Source: JAKJBL01 sp964461335
GTDB taxonomy: Bacteria > Bacillota > Clostridia > Christensenellales > CAG-138
DNA: 28,972 nt
Reading direction: 5' to 3'
Assembly: GCA_964461335.1 (NCBI GenBank)
Contig: CAYWTY010000018.1
Span: 1 to 28,972, forward strand
The notes below the pieces were generated by a model. The model searched no databases, was not told the origin of the DNA, and worked only from the letters and a program-made list of their open reading frames with translations. Positions 1 to 7,459 of the stretch are shown piece after piece (positions within the stretch are counted from its first letter, which is position 1; every line of letters starts with the position of its first letter). The translations under genes were made by a program, and so were the position numbers.

Positions 1-1127
1 TTCATTAGGCTCATGCCGTTGTCAAGGCTTGCCATAACCAAGGCTCCGATAATAGCGCCAAAAACAGAGCCAACACCGCCTGAAGTGCTTGTACCTCCAA
101 TAATGCAAGCTGCAATTGTATCAGATTCAAAGAGCATGCCTGCAGATGTTGTTGCAGCATTAATGCGTGCAGTAAAGACAATGGAAGCAACAGCAGAAAC
201 AGCGCCTGCAATCACAAAGATTTTCATCATTTCCTTTTTTACGTTTATGCCTGAGAGCCTTGCAGCTTCGCGGTTGCCGCCTATCGCATAAACATGTCTC
301 CCAAAAGGAGTGCGTGTTGTAATGACCCAGAACACCCCAACAACAGAGAGAAGAATTAGTATTGCATATGGGGCGCCCATATAGCTGCCAAGTATTGTGC
401 CAACACCGCCTATAGCAGCGAGGATTAAAATAAGCTTCATAATCTGCATAGATTTGGGTAGGACTGTGAACCCCTTGGCAATGCGCTTTTTCCTTCTGTT
501 CAACTCCAAAAATACAAATGCAACCATTGCAATAAGAGTAAGAAGCATTGTCAAATCATGAAGAGGGGCATCTTTGAAGAATAAACGCGGAATATAACCC
601 TGCCCAATTATTTTAAAGCCCGGGTCAAACTCCCCGATTGTTGCTCCATTTGTTACAAGCAGAGTCAAACCTCTAAAAGCAATTTGACTAGCGAGCGTAA
701 CAATAAAAGCCGGCACTCCGCGATAAGCAACCCAAAAACCCTGCCAGCAGCCGACAAGTGTGCCGCAACCAATCGTAACAAGTATAGCTAAAATCGGGTG
801 CAGCCCTACGCGCGTCATCAAATATGCTACAATCGCACCAAGTGTGCCGCAGACTGAGCCAACAGAAAGGTCGATATTACCGGAAACCATAACAAGCAGC
901 ATACCGCCTGTAAGCAGACCTATTGTACACATTTGCAAAAACAGGTTGGAAAGATTCCGCGGCCGAATAAACACGCCCTTTGTCAATGCAGTAAATATTG
1001 ACCATATTAAAAGCAGGGCAATAATCATTGTATATTGACGCATATTATTTTTTATAATGTTTGCAAGTACTGCTGCGAAAGACTTTTCTTCCAAACGCTT
1101 GGGTTCAGTCAATTTATTGACGACCAT
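1..1127 (-). CDS. mmsB: Multiple-monosaccharide ABC transporter permease (XylH/GguB/MmsB type), 3' end cut by the window
   Basis: Inner-membrane channel subunit of a CUT2-class sugar importer. I translated the minus strand from the ATG at 1127: 375 codons are visible without a stop and the gene continues past position 1, so only a short C-terminal piece should be missing against the family's roughly 390-400 residues. After a polar N-terminus (about 30 residues) come hydrophobic segments, then the signature DLSVGS at about residues 86-91, and near the end the ATPase-contact-like stretch GGNREAARLSGINV, both typical of BPD_transp_2 permeases. The long cytoplasmic loop with NRRKKR is typical of the XylH branch rather than RbsC. 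The ATG lies 1 nt after the ATPase stop codon, with GGGGGAAAG as ribosome site, so the two are translationally coupled. The sugar cannot be read from this subunit. Confidence 0.9.
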   Translation of the reverse strand, partial: MVVNKLTEPKRLEEKSFAAVLANIIKNNMRQYTMIIALLLIWSIFTALTKGVFIRPRNLSNLFLQMCTIGLLTGGMLLVMVSGNIDLSVGSVCGTLGAIVAYLMTRVGLHPILAILVTIGCGTLVGCWQGFWVAYRGVPAFIVTLASQIAFRGLTLLVTNGATIGEFDPGFKIIGQGYIPRLFFKDAPLHDLTMLLTLIAMVAFVFLELNRRKKRIAKGFTVLPKSMQIMKLILILAAIGGVGTILGSYMGAPYAILILLSVVGVFWVITTRTPFGRHVYAIGGNREAARLSGINVKKEMMKIFVIAGAVSAVASIVFTARINAATTSAGMLFESDTIAACIIGGTSTSGGVGSVFGAIIGALVMASLDNGMSLM

Positions 1128-1128
1128 G

Positions 1129-2655
1129 CTACTTTCCCCCTGTTGCCAAAGTCATAACCTTCTCTTGGGTTGCTTGTTCGCGGCTTAGTTCGCCTGTTAA
1201 TTTGCCATCGCATATAACAAGGATTCTGTCGCTCATGCCTAAAATCTCCGGCAGCTCTGATGAAATCATGATTATGCTCATGCCCTCAGCAGCAAGCCGG
1301 TTCATAATAACATATATTTCGTATTTTGCTCCGACATCAATGCCGCGGGTAGGTTCATCAAGTATCAACACCTTTGGTGCAGTAAGCAGCCATTTCCCTA
1401 AAGCTACCTTTTGTTGGTTGCCGCCGGAAAGGTTTTGCACAAGTTGTTCTAGAGAGGGCGTTTTTATCCTCAACGCTTCAACCATATCTTCAACTGCGCT
1501 AAGCTCACTCTCGCAGTCAATCAACCCTCCTGAAAGCCTCTTTTTCAGGCTTGCAAGCGCCATATTTTCTTTTACATCTTTAATCAACACCAAACCGCTG
1601 CCTTTTCGGTCTTCAGTAAGGTAGCTTATGCCAGCACCAATAACATCGCTTGGAGAGCGCACAGAAACAGGGTTTCCGAACAGTTTTACTGCCCCTGAAA
1701 CTCTTCGCCCCCACACCCCCATAATACTAAGAATAAGCTCAGTTCTTCCAGCGCCCATTAAGCCAGAGATGCCAAGAATTTCTCCTTTGCGTGAAACGAA
1801 GTTAATATTATCGAGCGCAATTTTATCAGGAATTTCAGGGTCATAAACAGTCCAATTGCTTACCTCAAGCGCAATTTCACCGGGCGAATTGTGTTTTGGG
1901 GGGAACCTTTGCGTTAGTTCCCTTCCAACCATAAGTGAAATCAGCCTGCTTTCGGATAAATCCTCTGTTTTATAAGTACCTGCTGTTTTTCCGTCAACGA
2001 GTACAGTGATTCTGTCTGCAATTGCAAATACTTCCTTAAGCTTATGCGATATAAAGATGCACGTCATACCCCTGGATTTAAAGCTTCTCAAGAGTTCGAG
2101 CAGGTTGCCTATTTCAGTTTCTGTAAGTGCAGATGTGGGTTCATCCAGCACAAGAATATGTGCCTTTTTAGCAATCGCCTTTGCTATTTCAATCATCTGC
2201 TGCGTGCCTATTCCGAGGTTAATGACAGTTGTAGATGGGTTAATCTCAAGGCCGACTTCTTCAAGTACTTCAGATGCTCTTATATGCGTTTCATCCCAGT
2301 CAATAATCCCGTTTTTTGCAAGCTCATTGCCTAAAAAGATGTTTTCGCTCACATTCATATATTTTATAAGTGCAAGCTCCTGGTATATTACTGCAATACC
2401 TGCTCTTTCACTATCTTTTATTGACTGGAACTGTTTGGGTTCACCATCTATAAGAATATTTCCTTCGTAGCTTGATTTTGGATACACGCCGCTTAGGATT
2501 TTCATAAGAGTTGATTTTCCAGCTCCGTTTTCCCCGACAAGCGCGTGGATTTCACCTGGCAGCACAGAAAAGTCAACATTATTCAACGCAATAACTCCTG
2601 GAAATTCTTTGTGAATGTTTTTCATTTCGAGTTTAAACCCGCTCACATTATCCAC
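1129..2655 (-). CDS. mmsA: Multiple-monosaccharide ABC transporter ATP-binding protein (RbsA/XylG/GguA family)
   Basis: 508-residue energy-coupling subunit made of two fused ABC cassettes, the normal length for this family. Cassette 1 has Walker A GENGAGKST (41-49), an altered signature (LGIGTQQ in place of LSGGQ) and Walker B ILVLDEPTSALTE. Cassette 2 has a degenerate Walker A (GLMGAGRTE), an intact signature LSGGNQQKVALGKWL and Walker B VLILDEPTRGIDVG. This asymmetry, with one composite active site, is normal for the RbsA family. The start is uncertain: GTG at 2655 has AGGAAG only 3 nt upstream, while GTG at 2646 has GGTGG at better spacing. It follows the binding-protein gene after a 51-nt spacer containing a strong hairpin and is followed 1 nt later by the permease. 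Confidence 0.94.
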   Translation of the reverse strand: MDNVSGFKLEMKNIHKEFPGVIALNNVDFSVLPGEIHALVGENGAGKSTLMKILSGVYPKSSYEGNILIDGEPKQFQSIKDSERAGIAVIYQELALIKYMNVSENIFLGNELAKNGIIDWDETHIRASEVLEEVGLEINPSTTVINLGIGTQQMIEIAKAIAKKAHILVLDEPTSALTETEIGNLLELLRSFKSRGMTCIFISHKLKEVFAIADRITVLVDGKTAGTYKTEDLSESRLISLMVGRELTQRFPPKHNSPGEIALEVSNWTVYDPEIPDKIALDNINFVSRKGEILGISGLMGAGRTELILSIMGVWGRRVSGAVKLFGNPVSVRSPSDVIGAGISYLTEDRKGSGLVLIKDVKENMALASLKKRLSGGLIDCESELSAVEDMVEALRIKTPSLEQLVQNLSGGNQQKVALGKWLLTAPKVLILDEPTRGIDVGAKYEIYVIMNRLAAEGMSIIMISSELPEILGMSDRILVICDGKLTGELSREQATQEKVMTLATGGK

Positions 2656-2671
2656 CAGCTTCCTGTTTGGA

Positions 2672-2695
2672 AAGGGGCGGCGTATGCCGCCCCTT
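2672..2695 (-). promoter_or_regulatory. Intercistronic hairpin between binding-protein and ATPase genes
   Basis: Perfect 10-bp inverted repeat: AAGGGGCGGC (2672-2681), loop GTAT, GCCGCCCCTT (2686-2695). It begins 11 nt past the binding-protein stop codon. On the minus strand the stem is followed by CCAAACAGG rather than a T tract, so it is not a clean intrinsic terminator. Such hairpins after binding-protein genes usually protect the 5' message from 3' exonucleases and allow more binding protein than channel; that role is inferred here. Confidence 0.7.
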
Positions 2696-2706
2696 GTCGG
2701 TTAAGT

Positions 2707-3738
2707 CTATTTGAACAGTGATGCATCCATATATCCGCTGTCAATAAGCAAAGCCTTATAATTGTCCTTGTTTATTGCGGTAGGCGGGAATTCTAAAACA
2801 GGAACATCGATTAGTCCGTTGTTTTCTGTACCTGTTGAACCTGGGTCCTCACCTTTTGCAAGTTTAATAGCCGCTCCCCAAGCAGCAGTTGCCATTTCAG
2901 CACAATCAAAGAATACAGTCATGCTTTGTGTTCCTGCAATGATCCGCTTAATTGCATCAACTTCACAATCCTGCCCTGTTACAATTACCTTATCATCAAG
3001 ACCTTGTGCAGCAAGAGCCTGTATTACGCCGCCTGCAGTGCCATCATTTGGGGCAATTACACCCTGAATATCGTTGTTATTGGCAGTCAAAGCGTTTTCC
3101 ATATGTTTGAGCGCCTCATTCGGCTGCCAATCCTTGCATTCCTGCTCGAGAACAACTTTGTATGCGCCAGAATCGATTTTATCCTGAATGGCGCTTAAGG
3201 CGCCTTGCTTAAGCGGGACGCAAGTATTATCCTGCGGGTCGCCTGAAAGAATAACTATGTTGCCGCTTGCAAGGTTAGCAGCCATATATTCTCCCATCAG
3301 CTGCCCTATTTTAAACTGATCAAATGTAACATATAAGTCGAGTTCTGCATTGAAGACAAGACGGTCATAAGAAATTACAGGTACTTTGGCTGCATGTGCA
3401 ATTTCAACAATGTTCTTTGCTGCTTCACCATCGTGCGGTGCAAGAATAAGCACATCGATACCTTGAGAAATAAGGTTCTCGCATTGTGACTGCTGCCTAG
3501 CCGCATCATTGTCTGCAATTTGTAAAGCCATTTCAATTCCTGAGTCAGCAGCAGCTCTTTCAAACGCCTCTTTGTCTAAGACCCAGCGCTCTTCTCTTTG
3601 AGTTGGTAAAGAAACTCCGATTTTTATTGTTTTTTCTTTTTCTGCCTCAGGTTTAACAACCGGTTTCTCGCTGCATGCTACCATGCTCAGAACTAGAAGT
3701 ACAACAAGAACAACAGCCATGACTCTTTTTAGTATCAT
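2707..3738 (-). CDS. chvE: Sugar-binding lipoprotein of the ABC transporter (ChvE/XylF family)
   Basis: Extracytoplasmic solute-binding protein that captures a monosaccharide for the MmsA/MmsB channel. 343 residues. A lipoprotein signal peptide is clear: MILKRVM, a hydrophobic run of valines and leucines, then MVAC with lipidated Cys22. The mature part starts IKIGVSLPTQREERWVLDKEAFERAA, the XylF/ChvE form of the periplasmic-binding fold, and continues with LISQGIDVLILAPHDG and VIAPNDGTAGGVIQALAAQG, hinge and ligand-pocket regions of the family. The ATG at 3738 has an ideal AAGGAGG ribosome site, the strongest in the operon, consistent with high expression. It lies 28 nt after the kinase gene. 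ChvE-type proteins bind glucose, galactose, xylose or arabinose; the ligand here is not determined. Confidence 0.92.
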   Translation of the reverse strand: MILKRVMAVVLVVLLVLSMVACSEKPVVKPEAEKEKTIKIGVSLPTQREERWVLDKEAFERAAADSGIEMALQIADNDAARQQSQCENLISQGIDVLILAPHDGEAAKNIVEIAHAAKVPVISYDRLVFNAELDLYVTFDQFKIGQLMGEYMAANLASGNIVILSGDPQDNTCVPLKQGALSAIQDKIDSGAYKVVLEQECKDWQPNEALKHMENALTANNNDIQGVIAPNDGTAGGVIQALAAQGLDDKVIVTGQDCEVDAIKRIIAGTQSMTVFFDCAEMATAAWGAAIKLAKGEDPGSTGTENNGLIDVPVLEFPPTAINKDNYKALLIDSGYMDASLFK

Positions 3739-3766
3739 TGTCTTTCCTCCTTATCGATATGTTTTA

Positions 3767-4723
3767 TTATTTATCGCATTGGCTTGTTGGCCCCTGCTGA
3801 TAAAACTTTTCCTTAGCGAGAATGATGCCTCCAAGAACAGGCAGTTCAACATCGCTTTGGAAAATTGAATTATCACATTTAGTTCGCTCTTTGAATGATT
3901 TAATAAATGAACTTTTGAAGATGCTGCTTTTATATAAGCTGCCTGCCATTACAATATCTACTTCCGGCTCATTGATAAACTTCAGCTTGGAGTATACGGA
4001 AAACGCGACATCAGCAACAAGGCTTGCGGCCTGTTCAACCAATTTCAGGCAGTACGGGTCGCCTTTGTCTGAAAAGTCCATTAAAGGGCGGGCTGCACTT
4101 GCTATTTCGCTCATTGTAAATTGAGAAAGCAGTTTAGGCAGTTCGCTGAAGCTATTTGCCCCAAAAACCACTCTAAGATTTTCAAAAACCGGCTGCAAAG
4201 GCTCATATCCGTCGCAATATCTAAGCAGCGCTCTGAGCACCTGAATACCTAGCCATCCGCCTGAACCTTCATCGCTTATTGGGCTTCCCCAACCGCCAGA
4301 ACGAGCAGTTGATCTGTTCCTTGCTACACCAGTTGAGACAGAACCTGTGCCTGCTATTATGCAAAGCCCGGGTGGCGTACCCTTAGCATAAAACGCTAAC
4401 TCTGAATCGTTACAAATATATATCAGCTCTTTACTTATTTGCGTGGCAGATGCAATGTCAAGGTAATGTTGGTAGTCGCCAGGAGAATCGCACCCTGACA
4501 TTCCCATAACAAGCCCGAGCACCTGTTTTGGAGAAGCCTTGGCATCATCTAAAATCTTTTCAATACCCCCAAGGATTATCTCGCGTTCATCTTTGTCAGG
4601 TGTTATTTTATAGTTTGTAGAGCCGGAGTAGTAAAAAGAGGTTGCGGCAGTTGAGTAATTGTATAAGCAAAATACGGTATTGCTCCCGCCGCCATCAACT
4701 GAAAGCAGAAATCGTCTTGTCAT
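3767..4723 (-). CDS. BadF/BadG/BcrA/BcrD-family kinase, N-acetylglucosamine kinase-like
   Basis: Cytoplasmic ASKHA-fold ATP-dependent kinase, 318 residues, the usual size for the N-acetylglucosamine kinase branch. Visible motifs: phosphate-1 loop DGGGSN (10-15), a putative catalytic Asp in CNDSELAFYA (D106), adenosine-side motif GTGSVSTG (126-132), and GGWGSPISDEGSGGWLG (143-159), the hallmark of the eukaryote-like NagK/MurK group. It starts 1 nt after the stop of the ROK regulator with GGGGGTG as ribosome site, so it belongs to the operon. Placement suggests that it phosphorylates the imported sugar. Family members act on GlcNAc, MurNAc, glucosamine or glucose, so the substrate is open; benzoyl-CoA reductase activation is unlikely because the Fe-S cysteine motif of BadF proper was not seen. 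Confidence 0.85.
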   Translation of the reverse strand: MTRRFLLSVDGGGSNTVFCLYNYSTAATSFYYSGSTNYKITPDKDEREIILGGIEKILDDAKASPKQVLGLVMGMSGCDSPGDYQHYLDIASATQISKELIYICNDSELAFYAKGTPPGLCIIAGTGSVSTGVARNRSTARSGGWGSPISDEGSGGWLGIQVLRALLRYCDGYEPLQPVFENLRVVFGANSFSELPKLLSQFTMSEIASAARPLMDFSDKGDPYCLKLVEQAASLVADVAFSVYSKLKFINEPEVDIVMAGSLYKSSIFKSSFIKSFKERTKCDNSIFQSDVELPVLGGIILAKEKFYQQGPTSQCDK

Positions 4724-4724
4724 T

Positions 4725-5846
4725 TTACACCCCCAAATCCTGTATTAGTTGGGTTCGGGTAGTGGCTTCGCTAAGGCAGAACAAAACAAGGCCTGTTATG
4801 CCGGTTTTAGGGTTTTGGTCGTAAAGAATTTCAGGCATGCTGCTTTTTGGCGCATATGAACTGACTTTATTCACAATAAGCTCTATAAGCTTATCATCAA
4901 ACAACTCCCCACCGAGGATTATTGCATCAGGGTTTAGAACAGCTATATAGTTCGCAATTGCACCGCATAAAATGCTTGAAAGCTGCTCGCTGCGCAAAGG
5001 GTCAGGTTTATGCGCAGGATCCCTTGGTTCGTCAAGCACAAATTCCCTAAGCAACCCTTCAAGATATCCGCCTTTAGATGTATAGTCATCATTAGTTAAT
5101 GTCATGCTTAATGGTGCCATAAAACCAAGTTCTCCGGAAAAGTGAGAAGAGCCGCGGTAAAGCCGGCTGTTTAGGATTATGCCTGACCCCATGCCGTTGC
5201 CTGCATATATATATACTATATTGTCAAGCTTGCTGCTTACATGCGTGTGGTAAAAACCGACTGCTGAGAGCTTAACATCGTTTTCAATATAGATTGGTTC
5301 TTTGTAATGAGCGCGCAGTGCTTGTTCTAGGTTAAAGCCTTCCCAAACATCGATTTTCGGTATCCCAAGCAGATGTCCGCAGGGAAGGACTGCCCCTGGT
5401 ACGCCTATGCCAATAGCCTTTATTTCGGATGGTGCTTCCTTCCTCAGGCTGTCAATTGCAAATAGTGTTGACTCAAGCGCTGATTGCATTGATGAATTGT
5501 CGAGCTTATAGTTGCGTTCAAAAAGCATTTTCCCAGTAATGTCGGCAACACATGACTGATACTTGCCCCAGGTGTAATATAGGGCAATAAAACAGCCTGC
5601 GTGCTGATTTGCTTGGAAAAGCATGGCTTTTCGCCCAGCACCATTGCCTAAAAGCCCAGCCTCTGTTATATAATTAGCTTTGGTCAGTTCTTCAACAAGT
5701 TTATTTACTGTAGGCAGGCTCAACCCGCTGATTCTTGAAAGTTCGGGCTTTGAAATAGGCCCATTATCAAATATCAGCTTTTGAATTAATGATAAATTCA
5801 CTTCCCTGAGCACCTGGGGTTTTCCTATAGCATTATTCATTAGCAC
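4725..5846 (-). CDS. ROK-family transcriptional repressor (XylR/NagC type)
   Basis: 373-residue regulator: an N-terminal winged helix (about residues 18-62, recognition segment SRISGLSLPTVNKLVEEL) followed by a ROK sugar-kinase-like domain with IGIGVPGAV, ENDVKLSAVG and AGNGMGSGI. It probably senses the imported sugar or its phosphate and represses its own operon, since a perfect palindrome sits at the promoter start site. The zinc cluster normal in ROK proteins (GH followed by CxCGxxGCxE) is missing: the matching stretch reads GELGFMAPLS...GGYLEGLL without cysteines. Start choice: GTG at 5846 or the in-frame ATG at 5840, neither with a strong ribosome site. The next gene begins 1 nt after its stop. 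Confidence 0.9.
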   Translation of the reverse strand: MLMNNAIGKPQVLREVNLSLIQKLIFDNGPISKPELSRISGLSLPTVNKLVEELTKANYITEAGLLGNGAGRKAMLFQANQHAGCFIALYYTWGKYQSCVADITGKMLFERNYKLDNSSMQSALESTLFAIDSLRKEAPSEIKAIGIGVPGAVLPCGHLLGIPKIDVWEGFNLEQALRAHYKEPIYIENDVKLSAVGFYHTHVSSKLDNIVYIYAGNGMGSGIILNSRLYRGSSHFSGELGFMAPLSMTLTNDDYTSKGGYLEGLLREFVLDEPRDPAHKPDPLRSEQLSSILCGAIANYIAVLNPDAIILGGELFDDKLIELIVNKVSSYAPKSSMPEILYDQNPKTGITGLVLFCLSEATTRTQLIQDLGV

Positions 5847-5874
5847 AGCCTGTCTGAAGATTTTCAGAAGAATT

Positions 5875-5895
5875 AATTAATAAAGTTTATTAATT
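5875..5895 (-). promoter_or_regulatory. Palindromic operator for the ROK repressor
   Basis: Perfect inverted repeat with 10-bp arms AATTAATAAA (5875-5884) and TTTATTAATT (5886-5895) around one central G. It lies directly downstream of the -10 element and covers the expected transcription start. A-T rich palindromes of about 20 bp are the usual binding sites of XylR/NagC-type ROK repressors, so autoregulation of the whole sugar operon is inferred. Confidence 0.75.
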
Positions 5896-5901
5896 ATCAC
5901 G

Positions 5902-5930
5902 AGTGTATCATCGCTTTTTCTTGTTGTCAA
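5902..5930 (-). promoter_or_regulatory. Sigma-A promoter of the sugar operon
   Basis: On the minus strand: -35 TTGACA (5925-5930), 17-bp spacer, -10 TACACT (5902-5907). Predicted start near 5895, inside the operator palindrome, about 50 nt upstream of the ROK gene. Confidence 0.85.
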
Positions 5931-6049
5931 CATATATTCTTGTAATATTTTAGCTAATATACTTTTCGGTACGCGAAAATATTGCATGAAGCTGCACAAG
6001 CATAAGTAGTTTAGGTTTTTGTAATAACTGCAATGGGTTTTAATGCCAC

Positions 6050-6089
6050 GCTTAAGCAAAAGCAGGCACCATTATTAAGATGCCTGCTT
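6050..6089 (-). terminator. Intrinsic terminator of the LysM-GH18 gene
   Basis: Nine-bp stem AAGCAGGCA (6060-6068) with TGCCTGCTT (6081-6089) and a 12-nt loop, 17 nt beyond the gene's stop. On the minus strand it is followed by TTGCTT, a short imperfect T tract. It separates the envelope genes from the sugar operon. Confidence 0.6.
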
Positions 6090-6106
6090 GGATATTTCTT
6101 CAACCT

Positions 6107-7393
6107 TTAAGCTACGATTTTCAAAATATTGTAGAGTGCGTTAATAAGCGCCCAGTTTTGGGCGAACGGCCGCATAATGTTCCAATAGCCGCCCCCAAGA
6201 AGATTGTTTTGGGATACCACATCCCATTTTTCTTGTATGCTGCGCACATCTTCAAACCATACTTCGTTTCGGCTGCCATCAAACCCGGTGTACGAAAAGA
6301 AGGGCGATTTTGCAACTTCGTCAAATTCTATTCGCGCATTATGCGCTGCTGCAAGCTCAACCGCAAACTGGTTGCCAATGGAGGTTCCCGCAGTTATCCC
6401 CTGTTCATAGGGCAGCCGCCAGACATACCCGTAATTTGGTATTCCCATATAAATCTTTTCAATAGGAATCACGGTTACAGCATATGCTACAACCCTTTTA
6501 ACTTGATTTATAGGCGCAACAGCCATAGGCGGCCCGTGGCTGTATCCCCACTCATACGTCATAAGCAGTACCGTATCTGCAATTGCTCCTATGCGCTCAT
6601 AATTGTGCGCTTCATAGAGCAAGCCCGGGTGTTCTGAAGAAAGTTTTGGAGCAAGGTCTACGTTTACAGTAAAGCCTTCCGCATTCAGCCTTTTAGTGGC
6701 ATTTTCAATAAAGGAAATAAATGCTTCCGCATCTTCTGCTATAACATATTCGAAGTCAATATCTAACCCAAGATACCCCTTTACTTTCATTGTAGCGAGA
6801 ATATTGTCAATTACAGTGTTTTGAAGGTTTACATCATGGAACATGCGGCCAGCCCGCCTAATGTCAAAATTACCTTCTTCAGTTATTGCGCTAAGTAGCA
6901 TTATGGGTGCCACTTTGTATTCGTAGGCTAAATTAATCATCGCTTGGTCATCAACGCCAATCAGTTCCCCTGTTTCTGTAAACCCATAGCCGAAAATAGT
7001 AAGCTTTGTCAGAAAGGGAATTGCGCGAAGAAGCACGTTTTGCTCTATGTTTGTATAAGCATAGCCATTTACTGAAGTAATGCCGCGCTTTTCACCTTTG
7101 TAACGTATTGTCAGCTGCTCTCCTTCAAAAAGGACTGGGGAGGTCATTAAATATGGGTTGTTCTGGAGCAGCGTAAGCACATTAGTAGAATATTCTCTTG
7201 CAATTGAAGTGAGGGTTTCGCCCTGCTTAACGGTATGCACAATTTCAGGGAACTGTATTATAAGCGCCTGGCCGACAACAAGCACATCCTGGTTTTCTAA
7301 GCCATTGTCCGTTACTATTCTTGCAGGTGAAACATTAAAGCTATTCGCTATTTCTACGAGCGATTCGCCGCTTTTTACAACATGAATCTGCAT
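6107..7393 (-). CDS. Spore cortex/peptidoglycan hydrolase: two LysM domains plus GH18 (YaaH/SleL type)
   Basis: 428 residues, matching YaaH/SleL, a spore N-acetylglucosaminidase that trims cortex muropeptides during germination. Two N-terminal LysM domains (about 3-48 and 52-98: HVVKSGESLVEIANSFNV, HTVKQGETLTSIAREYST) bind glycan. The GH18 barrel follows from about residue 108 with its catalytic strand GLDIDFEYV (D211, D213, E215; E215 would be the acid/base). There is no signal peptide, as in Bacillus YaaH, which fits a protein made in the mother cell and placed on the spore. The ATG at 7393 has AAAGGCGG upstream. It lies 66 nt behind the diguanylate cyclase gene with no terminator between them, so co-transcription is possible. 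A vegetative wall hydrolase is the alternative. Confidence 0.88.
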   Translation of the reverse strand: MQIHVVKSGESLVEIANSFNVSPARIVTDNGLENQDVLVVGQALIIQFPEIVHTVKQGETLTSIAREYSTNVLTLLQNNPYLMTSPVLFEGEQLTIRYKGEKRGITSVNGYAYTNIEQNVLLRAIPFLTKLTIFGYGFTETGELIGVDDQAMINLAYEYKVAPIMLLSAITEEGNFDIRRAGRMFHDVNLQNTVIDNILATMKVKGYLGLDIDFEYVIAEDAEAFISFIENATKRLNAEGFTVNVDLAPKLSSEHPGLLYEAHNYERIGAIADTVLLMTYEWGYSHGPPMAVAPINQVKRVVAYAVTVIPIEKIYMGIPNYGYVWRLPYEQGITAGTSIGNQFAVELAAAHNARIEFDEVAKSPFFSYTGFDGSRNEVWFEDVRSIQEKWDVVSQNNLLGGGYWNIMRPFAQNWALINALYNILKIVA

Positions 7394-7459
7394 AGCAATT
7401 ACCGCCTTTAAGGAAATTAAGCTATGAGAAATATATTCGGTTGATGCATTTAATATGAT

